From Tetrahymena thermophila SB210 (taxonomy: Eukaryota; Ciliophora; Oligohymenophorea; Hymenostomatida; Tetrahymenidae): a stretch of DNA of 64,000 nucleotides. Below the pieces are notes generated by a model. That model saw nothing but the letters and a program-made list of their open reading frames with translations, did not search any database and had not been told where the DNA came from. The DNA lies in NCBI RefSeq assembly GCF_000189635.1, contig NW_002476266.1, forward strand, positions 1 to 64,000, written 5' to 3'. Of this stretch, positions 1 through 12,135 are shown in pieces. Within the stretch, counting starts at the first letter, position 1, and the number at the start of each line of letters is the position of its first letter. Made by a program: the position numbers and the translations under genes.

Positions 1-344
1 AACCCCAACCCCAACCCCAACCCCAACCCCAACCCCAACCCCAACCCCAACCCCAACCCCAACCCCAACCCCAACCCCAACCCCAACCCCAACCCCAACC
101 CCAACCCCAACCCCAACCCCAACCCCAACCCCAACCCCAACCCCAACCCCAACCCCAACCCCAACCCCAACCCCAACCCCAACCCCAACCCCAACCCCAA
201 CCCCAACCCCAACCCCAACCCCAACCCCAACCCCAACCCCAACCCCAACCCCAACCCCAACCCCAACCCCAACCCCAACCCCCAACCCCAACCCCAACCC
301 CAACCCCAACCCCCAACCCCAACCCCAACCCCAACCCCAACCCC
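1..344. repeat. Macronuclear telomere, C4A2 repeats
   Basis: The window starts with an uninterrupted array of AACCCC units (about 57 copies) ending at the last C of position 344. C4A2 on the 5' strand is the telomere of Tetrahymena and close relatives, so this is a true left chromosome end. Two units close to the inner boundary carry five Cs instead of four (279-283 and 310-314). The length fits a macronuclear telomere. Confidence 0.98.
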
Positions 345-1214
345 GATGAATTTTAATTCATTTACATTATTTAATTTAAATAAATAAAAAATTAATTCTT
401 TCAATACAATTAAAAAATTTTTAAGCTTTCAATCACAAAGATATATTTAATAAATATATACTTATTTATATCAATATATAAATTAAATTTTAGTAGTTTT
501 GTATTTATTTTTTATCTTAAGAGAGTATTTTTAATTTTAAAACAGTTTTAAATAAAATATAATTGCTCATACTGATTAAAAAAATGCTTTAATTTATAAA
601 ATAATTAAGTCTTAATTTTTTTTTTAACTAATAATATTAATAAATAAGCTAATTATATAAAATGAATTTCTAGCTTTTAAAGTTTTTTTCTTTATATTTT
701 TATTTTAAGATATTACTTTTGGTATTTATTTTAATTACCATATGGGGCTAACGCTCAGTGTTTTTTGTATATCTAATATTATATTTCATGTACTCAATAT
801 AAAAATTGTTTATATAATTAAAAGTTTTAGTGCACATATTTAAAGGCAAATAAATATAGTACTTATTATATTTTTTGAATATTTTTTTAAAGTTACTATA
901 ACTGTAATTACATGATTAAAATTAAATGTCTAATTTATCAATATTATTAAACAAAAGAATTTAAATAATTAGGTAAATTTTCAAATAATACACTAAAATG
1001 TGAGTTTTTGATTAAGCTATCCGAGAAATTAGTATTTTTAATTGAAGAATGTTTGATTATAAACAAATTTTACTTACATAAATTAATAAATAAAAAATAG
1101 ATGTTAATTTAAAATGATATATTTATTTAATTATTTTAATTTTTAGATGCAATTATTTTCCTTCCAATAATAACTTATTTAATTAATTTCTTACTTACTT
1201 ACTTACTTATTTTT
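345..1214. other. Subtelomeric non-coding spacer
   Basis: Very AT-rich sequence between the telomere and the 3' end of the first gene. I see no long frame in the ciliate code, no repeat family and no RNA gene. A slightly less AT-rich patch lies near 740-765 (ggggctaacgctcagtg) but has no recognisable structure. The spacer is under 0.9 kb, so genes come very close to the chromosome end. Confidence 0.75.
1191..1209. repeat. Short (TTAC)n microsatellite
   Basis: Four and a half copies of the tetranucleotide TTAC lie just beyond the stop codon of the first gene, in its presumed 3' UTR. It is a simple-sequence repeat with no evident function. Confidence 0.7.
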
Positions 1215-4200
1215 TCACTGGTTTTTAATTTAGTCAAGAATATCGCTAGTTTTAATTAAAATAAATACATATTTTAGTTGCTAAATAAGTTTAATAGAAA
1301 AAATTTACTCATCAAATTAATATTCTCTCTCTAGTTTTTACTTGAGCAGCTTTAGAATTTCTTGAGTTTACTCTTCTGTGAGCTCTCCTTAAACATTATA
1401 TATGTCATTCTTTTATTTAAAAAAAATTAATTTTAATATAAATTTATAATTATTAAAAATATTTACTGAGTTTTTTGATAGTTCTTAGGAAAGTTCATCT
1501 TAGTCCGTTGTATTTTTGTAAGAAAGGGAAACTTCGTTTTATATGGATTTATCGCAATTGCTAAAATCATTATATCTACAATCTGAGCTTATATTGTTGG
1601 TCATCTCTTCAGTAATAAATTAGTAAGGATCTATATCAATTGCATCTTTATTATTGCTTGAAGATGAATGATAGTTTTTAGTTGTTTATTAATCATTGTT
1701 TGTCATATGCTAATCCTATTCAGTTAGATTGCTCTGGTTGGTTTATTATTGTTGCATTTTGTTTGGCTATTACTAAGAGTTTATTTGGATATTATTTTAA
1801 TTATAAATTATATTTTCTTTATTTTCTGGGTGGAAAACATTGCTTTTATTCTGAATTTAGCTACTGTGGACAAAGATATTTTATTTCCTTAAAAGTTGGT
1901 TTGGGTCAAAATTATTATTAGGTGGGTACATATTATTCATATTACTCTAGATAATTTTATCTTAATTCTATGAAAAATAGTTTTAGAAATTAATATGCTA
2001 TTGGTTTTTTTAATTGTTATTTTGGTTAAATGATTTATTTGTTTATTCTTGTTTGATATTATTTATTTGGAAATTATTTTCCTAATTATTTTAAAGATTC
2101 ATTTAATTTTTATTTTCTGTTAATATTCCTTAGTTGCTTTATTAATTAAATTGAGACTAGTTTATTAAAGCTGGGTACTTTCTAAATTGGTTAGTATTGA
2201 CAGATGAAACAGAAGAAGATGGGGAGGAAAAAGAGACATTCATTTATGTTGTGCTTGTTACAACTTTATTACTATCACAAAAGATTTAAGATGGAGTTAA
2301 ACCAGCTGCAGTTGCAATCTTATCAACATAGTTCTAGTTTTGCTTATACAGTATAGAAGAATCAAGGGGCATCAATTAGCCACTTGGACTTTAAATACTT
2401 AAAAGTCTGCTATTTTACTATTGAATTGACGTATTAAGATTTGATAAAAAGCTGTTCTTTTTATTGAATTAGTCTTTTAAGCTTAATGATGTGTTCAAAG
2501 AGTTTTGAATTGTATTTGTATGAGAACTATTGTGAGAATTGATTTTTGAATGTTGTTAATTGCTTGTGTTTGATGTTTAAATTGAAGCATTTGACTGCTG
2601 AGAAATATTTTACTTTGACATTTATATCAAACTTTATAGATTTACATTCACATTTTTAGCCAAATTTTATTCATTGTGTGTAGCACTTCTCTAACTTTAT
2701 TCCTTTTCTTTTTCTTTGCTTTATTGCAGTGAAGATTTATTTATTTGAAGATTTTAAGGACTTCTTTAATTTGTGGCATACAGGCTTCTTTCAGATTATT
2801 CTTCTTCTTCAGATTATTCTCTAATAATATCTTCCTCATTAGGAAAATAGTTGCACGTTGTTTCCAAAGTGTTTCCGTTTGTATTTAGGAAATTTATATT
2901 TTAGGTTTAAAGAAGTAAAGTTCTTTCTTTTGGTTTTATTGAAGTACCATCTGAGAGATAAGATTTAATTAAATCAGTTTCTTCATCACTATGAATCATC
3001 GATTGTCCGTAACTTTTTTAGCTTCTATTGCTATCACTGTTAATGTTATTTGATAGTCCACTTTGTTTTTCTATGTCATTTTATTTTTCAATATTTGTAT
3101 TATCAAAATGATCTAATTGCTGATGCATTTCTATTTTTTATATTTATTCATGATGACTTTAAATCAACTGTTGAAGGCCTGTCTTAAGCTGCATATTTTC
3201 TTCTTCTAAATTATTGATGACTTAATTTCTATCTTCTAAAATGTTCTAAAATTTAACTTTTATTTTAAATATTTATTTAAATAATTAAAAATTTGATATA
3301 TTTAATTTACATTGTTCATCCTACAATTGCTTTTGTAATTAATTGAATTTCATTTAAAAGTTATTTAGTTAAGTATCTAGCTATGAGATGTAGTTACTGT
3401 CCTTTTTGTTTGTTTGAATATAAAATTATTTTTATATTTTTTAATATTTATTTACTTTGTTCATTTAATATTCGTTTTCCACCAACTGCTAGTTTTTCTA
3501 GTTGATTTGATCCTTTAATTCTTAGTTTTGCTTTCTTAATTTTGAAATTTCTAATCTTTGAGAAGCATCTCTACTTTATAGTTGATGAATCATTTCTCTC
3601 ATTTTGATTAAGATTTCCTTATCATGAATACTGTAATTATCACTGAATTACTTTTAAGCTGTTTAATAATTTAATATAAATTATAAAATTATCATTAAAA
3701 CTTATTTTACTATCATAGAAATTTTCTTGATTTGCTTCAAGAGGTGCAGAAGAATATTTTAATGCATTGCATTCATTTTGGCAATCTTACTTTAAATAAT
3801 CTTCAATTTAGTTTTAGTTAAGGGATTGATGTAAAATGTTTTTATTTAAAAGATAAGAGTTATCTGCTCTATTTGAATTTAATTCAGTTAATGATCTATT
3901 CAAATATTTTGATATTTTCTAAAGCGAATTGTAATCATTTTACTGAGATTAATTTAAAATTCTTTATGAAACTCTCTCTGTTGATGTTGATTAAGAGACA
4001 TTTTGACTTTATTAATTCTACTTTTTCTTTTCAATTTTATTAGTATTATTTATCTGATTAATTTGCTTGTAAGTGTTTCCTTTCTTTGAATAAGAGTTAG
4101 TCTTTGATCCTTGCTTTGTTTATTATGAATTTTATAATTCTTTCTATTTCTAAGCTTCAATTATCAAATGATTCTTTTTTATAGGATAGCCTAGGCAGTT

Positions 4201-5043
4201 TTAATTTTCTTAGTCATCACTGTCATTATAGTGTATGAAATTATTCATTTGAGCAATATATTAAATTTTTTATTTATTTTAGGTATTTTGAAGTCTATTA
4301 GTATTATTACTAGTTGAAGAGTTAGTTGATGAGCAATGGCTACTCTGCAGATTGGCTATTTTTTATTAATTATTTTTCTAGAAGTAGTCATTTCCTTATT
4401 AATATTATTGACTTTAAATATTGCTATTTATAAAAACATTTTCTTTATCACCATCTAAAATATCTTCCACTCTGTAAGTCTAAGATTAGTTTTACTGTTT
4501 GCCCTAATTGTAATTCTATAAATTATAAGCAATATTTATATTATCAGGAATGAGCTTTTGCTAATAATACATTTCTTCTTGGTCAAGCTGATAATTTTCT
4601 TATTAATTTCCTTTCTTACTAATTTCATTTTAACTGCTTGAACTAAGCGATCTATTTTTTAATTGAAATTGCAAACACTCCTTGTCCCCATAAGAAAAAG
4701 CATTATCATCACTGCTGCAGTTAAGACCAAAATGCTATTTAAAAGAAAAATTTTAATTCATATTCATTCCTTCATTTCTTTTTATTGACATATTTAAACT
4801 TTAATTGCTCAAGTCGCTATACAAATAATTATTTTTTTAGATATTTAACGAATTTTGTGAAGACTTAGAAGCATTAGCTGAACTCGAAGTAGAAGACGGT
4901 CCACTTTATCCATAACTTTCTTTCATTATTTGTTTAATAGATTTAATTTTTTTAGGAGGAACATAGCTCCTAGGAAGACTTATTGAATGTTAGCTTTGTT
5001 GAGGTTTAGGCTATTCATTTTAGCTTAGAGCTCTAGTTCTCAT
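1215..5043 (-). CDS. Gln/Asn/Ser-rich coiled-coil protein, unknown function
   Basis: Read with TAA/TAG as Gln, this is one gene of 1,196 residues with four introns at 3659-3710, 3381-3455, 3257-3310 and 1410-1466. The spliced length is 1,197 codons, which supports the model. The ATG at 5041-5043 is the first in frame after an upstream TGA; the stop is TGA at 1215-1217. The N-terminal half is low-complexity Gln/Asn/Ser sequence with a short basic stretch (PPKKIKSIKQIMKES, about residues 28-42). A central coiled coil follows (for example ISKLRKQNQELKDQINQKNQ and FQNILEDRNQVINNLEEEN). The long C-terminal half is again Gln/Asn-rich and ends in a charged helix (ELTEEQTQEILKLLKQKLER). No catalytic or membrane segment is visible. 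I do not recognise a family. It is transcribed toward the telomere, about 0.9 kb from it. Confidence 0.85.
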
Positions 5044-6354
5044 CGCAATTTAATTTTAGTTGTTTCTACTTATTTAATTAAATTATGTTGATAGTTATTT
5101 TTGGGATATTCAAACAGATATTTATTTCTCCTAATTTTTGAATTTTACTTGTATTTAATAAATTTTGTTAAATTAATTAATTTAAGATTTATCTTTTCTG
5201 TTGATAAACTTATATTAAAACAAAAAAATTTTGAATTTAACATTCATATAATATATATATTCGCAATCATAAAGTAAGAAGCATATCTAATTATCTATCA
5301 ATCTGAATTGATTTACCACTTCAAACAGCTCTATAAATAAATAGTTAATAAATTTCAGAAGCAAACTCTAACATTTAAATCAAATAATTTTCTAACAAAC
5401 ATACTTTCAATAAGTAATATTTTTACTCTTAAATATTTTACCTTTACTTTAAAATAAAACTACTTTCAAAATATGTTTATTTTTGAGATTTTAAAATTTT
5501 TAATTGAACTTTTCATAAATTTGTTTTTAAATTTTTGTTAAATAATTTATTTAGGTATTTTTTAAATTTGTTTTTAAAGTTATTTCAATAAGTTCTAATA
5601 AGCAAAATTAATATTTAAAAATATATTCTTATTCAGTATTTAATTTTTTAAATATCATATTCTATAATCATTTTTTTTTCAAATAAACGATTATGATTAA
5701 ACTGAATGAAATATTGTGATATTTGTAGATGGCTAATTCAAAAAATAATCAATGTATCTTAAATTTAAGCAAGTAAATACCAACTATATAAAAATAAGGA
5801 AGTTTATGAGTAAATAAATAATCTTATTTTAATTAAAATAAGCAAATTAGCTCTATTAAATAATTTATAATAGCTTATAATCAATTTGATTAAGCATTTT
5901 AATATTAAAAATATTAGAGAAAAATATTTTATTATTTAATTAATCTATTTGAAATACTACGAAGTTATTGATATTTCTACAAATTTGTTTTAAACCATTA
6001 ATTTAATTTTAAATTTTAAAATAAAAAATAGATACTTTTTATTTATTTAGATACATTTAAATAAATTATTATTAAAACATATGAATGCTTTTTATAGCAA
6101 AGAAATATGTATTTCTTGAATTATTAAAAACAGATTGTTCAAAGAGTTGATTGAAATAAGTTAAATATAGATGATGTTTATTTTATTTACATTTTATATT
6201 TAAGATTTTTTAGTAACATATTTTAAATATAATTAATTAAAAATATATTTATTTATTTAATTATTTTGGTTTATATATTTACAGCTGGAAAATATTCAAA
6301 AAATATGATGCATGGATAGATACTGGCTTGTTTTAATTAGAGAAGATTGATTTA
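5044..6354. other. Intergenic AT-rich spacer
   Basis: Region between the starts and ends of two minus-strand genes. It holds the promoter of the first gene (nearest 5044) and the 3' flank of the second. Only homopolymer and AT-rich sequence is visible; no specific motif could be supported. Confidence 0.7.
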
Positions 6355-9300
6355 TCATTGAGGGTTGTAATTTTCGAAGTTTAAAATCTTTTGATTGCTA
6401 TTGTTGTTTTATTCGAATAAGTTCTATTATTATGGCTAAAACATTTAATTTCCAAAGAGGTAGTTATTATTTTTATTTTCAAATAATTTTTAGTAATCTT
6501 AGTAGGAAAACATGGAGTAGTTCACAGGTTAATTCATAATCTATTGATTGTGCAGATTTTATTATTAAAATCCTTTTTATTCAGCACTGTTACTACTGTT
6601 TTTCGAATCAATATAGTTTTGGAAGCTTTGTGGCTACACATTTACCATCTTATTACTTAAATTATAATTATTCTTTTGATTTGAGGCTGATAGACTATTG
6701 TAATTTTAATACAAAGGTTGTATGTTTGGAGTAAAAGTACATTCTTCGAGTTCAGATTTTTCTTTTCTTTCTCTCAAAACTTAAATCTTTTAATCAAATT
6801 TCTATTAATTAATTAAAAAAATAATTAATTTAAAATTGAATTTTTAATTAACATTTTTTATTACTTGTTTTTCATCCATAAAAATATCATAAAGAGCAGC
6901 TCCATTTGAATGAGGTCTTTTTTATTATGCAATTTTCACCGATTTAGGGTTTAATCTAGGCTATTTTATTTACATTTACAGTTTGGGTTAAGTTAAATCT
7001 GTTTTATTAATTTAAAATTCGTTTTACTTTAAATTCGAAAGACTCTTCACTGCATTTAGTCTTCTTTGTATTGAAAATTTGATTTCTCTCTTAAATATTA
7101 AGTCCCTAAAAAAACAAAATTTATTTTAGTAAAATTTAAAATATATTAAAATATTATTTACTTGAACTAATTTTTCTGAAGCCTAAATAAATTCTTCTAG
7201 GGTTAAGGCTTAATCAAGTTCTTCCATTTCACATAATAATGGTGAAAATGCCTCTAAGATCAAAGGATCTAGGGACTAAATATCTATAGCCTGAGCTGAG
7301 ATTTGTCCATCTTAATCTGAATCAAGTTAATTAAAAATTTCAATTAATTTTTATTTCTTTTTTAAATCTATAATCCTTGTGCTTTTTTCACATGCAAACG
7401 ATCTGTTAACACTGCTATTGTGACTCTATAAATTTTATTATTTTTGAATTTATTTTATCTTTGATTATTCATATAAATACTCTCCAACAGATTAATTAAT
7501 TTAATTTCTCTATTTTTTAGGAGGTCTCCCAGTAATTGGTTTAAAGTACTCCTAGCCTGTATATGGATCTATAAATCCTTGCTATTATCCGTTTGATTAA
7601 TTACTATTATGATTTTCTTTGCTACTATAGCGTTAAAGTCTTTCAAAAAATGAAATATCATTCATCAAGATTTTTGAAAAGGTATTAATCTTTGGTTAGA
7701 AAGTGCAATTTTAATCTATTTTTAGATGCTTATCTCTTTAAATTTTCCTTTCAATTTTGCTTTTACTGTCTTCATATAACAAATCATATCTATTCCTAAT
7801 AAAAGATTAATTAAGAGATTTTCCATCTTCATGAGATTAATTTATTAATATATTCATTTTTTCTTGTGCTATCTAACTACTGATTTAATTAATTTCAGGC
7901 CTAAAAGAGCATCCATCTAATTCAGAATTAAGCTTAAAACTCCTTGCTCTTTCTTTGCGTTCTCTTTATTACTTAGCAACTTTCTGTAAAAATTCTCCAA
8001 CTGGTTCATTTCTTAAGCTTTTCTATTTTAATAAAACCAAGTTAAAATTTTTTTTTTTAAATGAAGTAAATAAATAATTTATTTAATAGAATTCAAAATT
8101 GGTAATTCAAATAAAATAATAATAAATTCAATGATAAATTATTTTTAATGATAAACTTTATGGTTTTTAAATAAAATATTAAATTAACAAATTTAAAAAA
8201 GAAAAATATTTTTAAAATAAACAATAAAAATTAATTCATTAGAAAAAAAAAGAAGAAATTTTGAAGAATAAAATTTTTCAAATAGATGAAAAATATAAAA
8301 TATTTTTTGAATATAAAAATTAAGGAAACTTTTTTTTTGAAAATATCTCACTGATTAATGAATGATATTGAATAATTTTGAAAAATAGAAATGTAAAAAG
8401 AAGTTTATTTAAAAAAAATAAGCAATAATTAATTAATAATTGAAGATATCTAGAGTAAAAATTGAAAAAATATTTTTAATTAAATAATTTTACAGCAATA
8501 ATTGAAGATATCTCATTGATTTATGGGTGATATGTACATTGTTATTGTACTTAATTGATTTCTTCTTATTTCTTCTTTTCAATTTATTTCTTTTTTTCTT
8601 CTCTCTACTTTACTCCCCTCTAATATAAACGTATTCCATAGTTTATTTCATTTACTATAAATAAAGTATTATTTAGATAAAATTAGAAAAAGTGGTGTTT
8701 GATAAAGAGATAAATATTAAAATTACATGAGGAACTTCTCTAAACTCTTTTTTTTTATACATTTGCTTATGAATTACTTCTTTCTGTTTCTCTTTACTAA
8801 ATGTTTTTAATTTTTGATTGAGCAAATAATCTTTCATGAACACTTTATTTCTTTCCAAAATCAAAAGATTTATTAACTTTGTTATTAGATTCTTCCACTC
8901 TTGATTAATTGCCATTATTGTTGTATTAGCTGCTCAGATAGTTTTATCTAATTATTTTTTTTTAAAGTTTAAAGGTAAATTAATTAATCAATTATAAAAT
9001 GAACTACCCTGCATAAAAGCTCTAGCTGATTTAATGAGCATTTTAATGATAAGAATTACTATGACTTACTCCTGCTGGAACACTATAATTTAAAGAATTT
9101 CCAACATCAGTTGAAGCATTTATATTCATGTATTTTTCAAAAGAATTATTGTCGATTTCTATTTTATTAATTAATAAATAACACTTTTTTAACTGAAAAT
9201 AAACATATAATTGCTCAGTAAATATATATATATAAACTATTTACTTTCGACAATACCTTCTGGATAATATATTCTTCTTTTCATAGAACTATTCACATCT

Positions 9301-10116
9301 GGATAATCTTTGTTTATTCTTTTAGTTGATGGAGTTAGAACACCGCTTCTGTTAGCAGAGCAGTTAGCTTTGGTAGAATTTTATCTTGCATCAAATGAGT
9401 CTTAAATTGATGATTAGGGCATTTAATTTTGTGTATTTGGAGGGTTTTTAACATATTAATTCGTTTTCTTTTATTCATTGTAATAGTTATTCATTGGGAG
9501 CTAATTATTGGCATAAGGGTTGTTTTATATAATTTAGTTACTCAATTATTGCTCATTTCCAAAATTGTCTTAAGAAATTTGTTATCCAACTTTATCTGAA
9601 ATAGGAGATTGCTTTGAGCTTTCCTTTTTTTGATTATGAAATAATGTAAAAATATTAAAAAGTAAAATTAATAATAAGTATTACATATTGCATATATTGC
9701 TACTGATTCGTTTTCTAGACTTGATCAACATTTTATTTTATATTTTCTTCTAAAATTTCTACAATGCAAGGAGGGAGATCATATTAGGCTACAAATTTTA
9801 CTGCCAAATCATATGGATTGTCATTTTCAAAAACATGAATTTTACCAGACTACCCATTACCAATATCAATTGTCATAACTAAAATCTCTTTTTTTTTAAG
9901 TGTTTGTTTATTATGTGCTATTTAATTCATTTGTTGTTGCATAAATTGCTTTTATTATAAATTGTTGATAAAATTAATATCTTCCTAACTGATTTATTAT
10001 TAACTATTATATTATCCGCCGTAGCCTGAATTATTAGTTTCAGGATCAATCAGCTGTGGCTAGATATTGGTACGATTTCCTGCTTACACATAATCCTATT
10101 GTTGTTGGCTATTCAT
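6355..10116 (-). CDS. EF-hand protein with repeated LY(E/D) and CTFxP motifs
   Basis: Eight exons code for 939 residues (introns 9624-9684, 9159-9244, 8948-9007, 8655-8726, 8023-8550, 7090-7161, 6802-6864; spliced length 940 codons). An in-frame ATG at 10149 would add 11 residues. A Gln-rich N-terminus leads into a small beta-type block, about residues 82-130 (MTIDIGNGQSGKIHVFENDN, then DPxDLA-like PYDLAVKF). Repeated motifs typical of a protist family follow: GIRLYQRGVKQREEKKKQ (about 402), CSFRPEI (467), LLYEDSKSK (511), CTFQPKI (533), EYLYEQSK (612), ALYDIFMDEKQ (780) and CTFTPNI (812). A canonical EF-hand loop DSDQDGQIS lies at about 663, so calcium binding is likely. Such proteins are common in ciliates and apicomplexans, often linked to cilia or the cytoskeleton. 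The exact role is unknown. Confidence 0.88.
8341..8521. repeat. Short direct repeats inside a 528-nt intron
   Basis: The fifth intron of the EF-hand gene (8023-8550) is about seven times longer than its neighbours. It holds a 17-nt exact direct repeat, AATAATTGAAGATATCT, at 8435-8451 and 8497-8513. A 14-nt near-repeat, ATATCTCA(C/T)TGATT, lies at 8343-8356 and 8508-8521. The units look like local duplications in the intron; no coding frame continues through them. Confidence 0.6.
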
Positions 10117-12135
10117 ACTTTGATTTTACTAGGAAAAATAATTTTACATTTATATATTCCCTCTTTATACTTATTTGTTATTATTATTTGAAGAAAAATA
10201 ATCCTAATTAATAACAAATCCTTTTTAACTAATTTGTATTTGATTTTGTTTTTGTGATTATGTTAGTATTGAATTTTAATAAGATTTATTAATTGAAAAT
10301 TAATTGCCTTTTAGTTTGACTGATAGGTTTTTTGTTTGTTTATTTGTTTATTTGATTAATTGTTTGATTTTAATTTATTTAACTACTCTTAATAGAAATT
10401 TGAAATCAATTAAAATTGAATTATATCTTTTAAGTTATTATTTGAATTTGTTTTTTAATTTGTTTACATATAGTAAATACAAATTAATTAATGCAAAGTG
10501 TAATTTAGGTCTGCTAACGATATATCAAATAAATTGACTTTATAGTTTTTATAATTATTTTTGAAATAAATAAAAAATCAAATAAAAAAAATAATTTTAA
10601 AATAAATTTTGTAATAAAATAAATTCAGCTAAATTAAACTTTTAAATTTATAATTTAAATTTATATTTTCCTAAGCTAAACACAATTCAAATGAGATTTA
10701 AATCATTTATTACGACTTTAAATATTTCTTTTTTGATGAAATTCAATGAATGTAAATTTATATTTTGGACTGAGAAAAATAATTTTATTATTTTCTACAA
10801 TTAAAAAAATTATTTATTTTATCATTCAAAAAAAAATTAAAGAATTTTTAACAAGATATTTTTCTTCTTCTTCTTCATTTGGTTTTTAGTGTTTTAATCA
10901 ACATTATTTTTCTAATAAAATTAAATGGCTATTAATTCAAATAAAATTGAATAATTTGTGATAAATATTTATAAATATTTTGAATTTTTTAAATTAAAAA
11001 TTTTGGATTTATTTTTTGACTAAACCTTAAAGATTTGTTTTTGTTACCTTAATTAAGGCTAATTAATTGCAAAGCTTGTATATGCTCATTTAAAATAAGT
11101 TTTTATTTTTAATTTTTTTAATTAATTAAAAAGCAAAACGCCAAAATATTTTATTTATTAGTTTATATTTTATTATCAGCTTAAAGATTTTTTATTATAT
11201 TTATGATGATATCTCTTTTCACTTTAAGTCTATTTCTTGATTAAGTATTTTAATTAAAACTAAAAGAAATAAATATTAGTTTTTTTATCATAAAGATTAT
11301 TATTAGAAAATATTAAAAATTAATTATTCTTATTTACTTAAAGTAATTACTATTCTGATGAGTTAATAAAAATTTTAAAATGATAAACAAATTTTCTTAA
11401 AAAGATTTTACTATTTTTCACTTTTTAAATAGTATTTTTTTAATTATGATTTTGAATATCTTATTATAAAAAATATGATCAAATTATTAGAACATCAAAT
11501 ATTCAACACTCAAATTTAAGAATAAATAATTTATTTTGGTTTAATTTAGCAAATCAGTGTCAAAAACAGTAATTTCAACAAAAATAATACAATTTTAAGC
11601 AAATTATTGAAAAAAAAAATTTAATGAAGAAACAATTCAATCAATCATACTTTTTTTATTTTACAATTATTGATGAAGGATTTTTTTAAATTTTTTAATA
11701 GATCAGACGTATGGATGAACGTTGATATAAAAAAGTAAATTAATAAATTTAATGGTAAAAATAAGAGTAATTTATTCGTAATTTATGGTTTAAGTTACTT
11801 TTAAAAATATTTAAAGTTTGAAAATTATACAATAAATAGTGTAATCTAAAATTTTAAAATTGATGATGTGTATGTTTGTATACATGAATGTATATATATA
11901 TCTATCTATTTATCTTCACACATTATCAATTTTACAATTTTATTCATATTTCGTTTTATTAATTAGCTTTGAGTTGAACATAGGAAAAAATTAATTGATT
12001 TAATTTATTTTAGCTATCACATTTTAATTAATTAATTAATTATAGTTAGAAAGACAATTAAAATAACCTAAATAGTAATTGTATAAAAGAAATAGAGCAG
12101 GAAGGAAGGAAGGAAAAGCATACAACTTAGCAATA
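10117..12135. other. Intergenic spacer between divergent genes
   Basis: Two kilobases between a minus-strand gene (start near 10116) and a plus-strand gene (start 12136), so both promoters should lie here. The sequence is AT-rich throughout. A TA/TG-rich microsatellite-like stretch is seen near 11870-11920, and a slightly GC-richer patch near 11700-11730. A 77-codon standard-code frame at 10304-10537 is low complexity and is not supported as a gene. Confidence 0.7.

Noticed and set aside
1682-1921. 79-codon plus-strand frame near the telomere
   Set aside because: It lies antisense to a well-supported minus-strand exon of the Gln/Asn-rich gene.
8673-8915. 80-codon standard-code frame on the minus strand (starts MAINQEW)
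   Set aside because: The adjacent frame in ciliate code continues the EF-hand gene (SFDFGKKQSVHERLFAQSK) and keeps the whole model divisible by three; this frame is a shadow.
10304-10537. 77-codon plus-strand frame
   Set aside because: Low-complexity Leu/Ile/Tyr/Asn sequence in AT-rich spacer, with no continuation by splicing and no motif.
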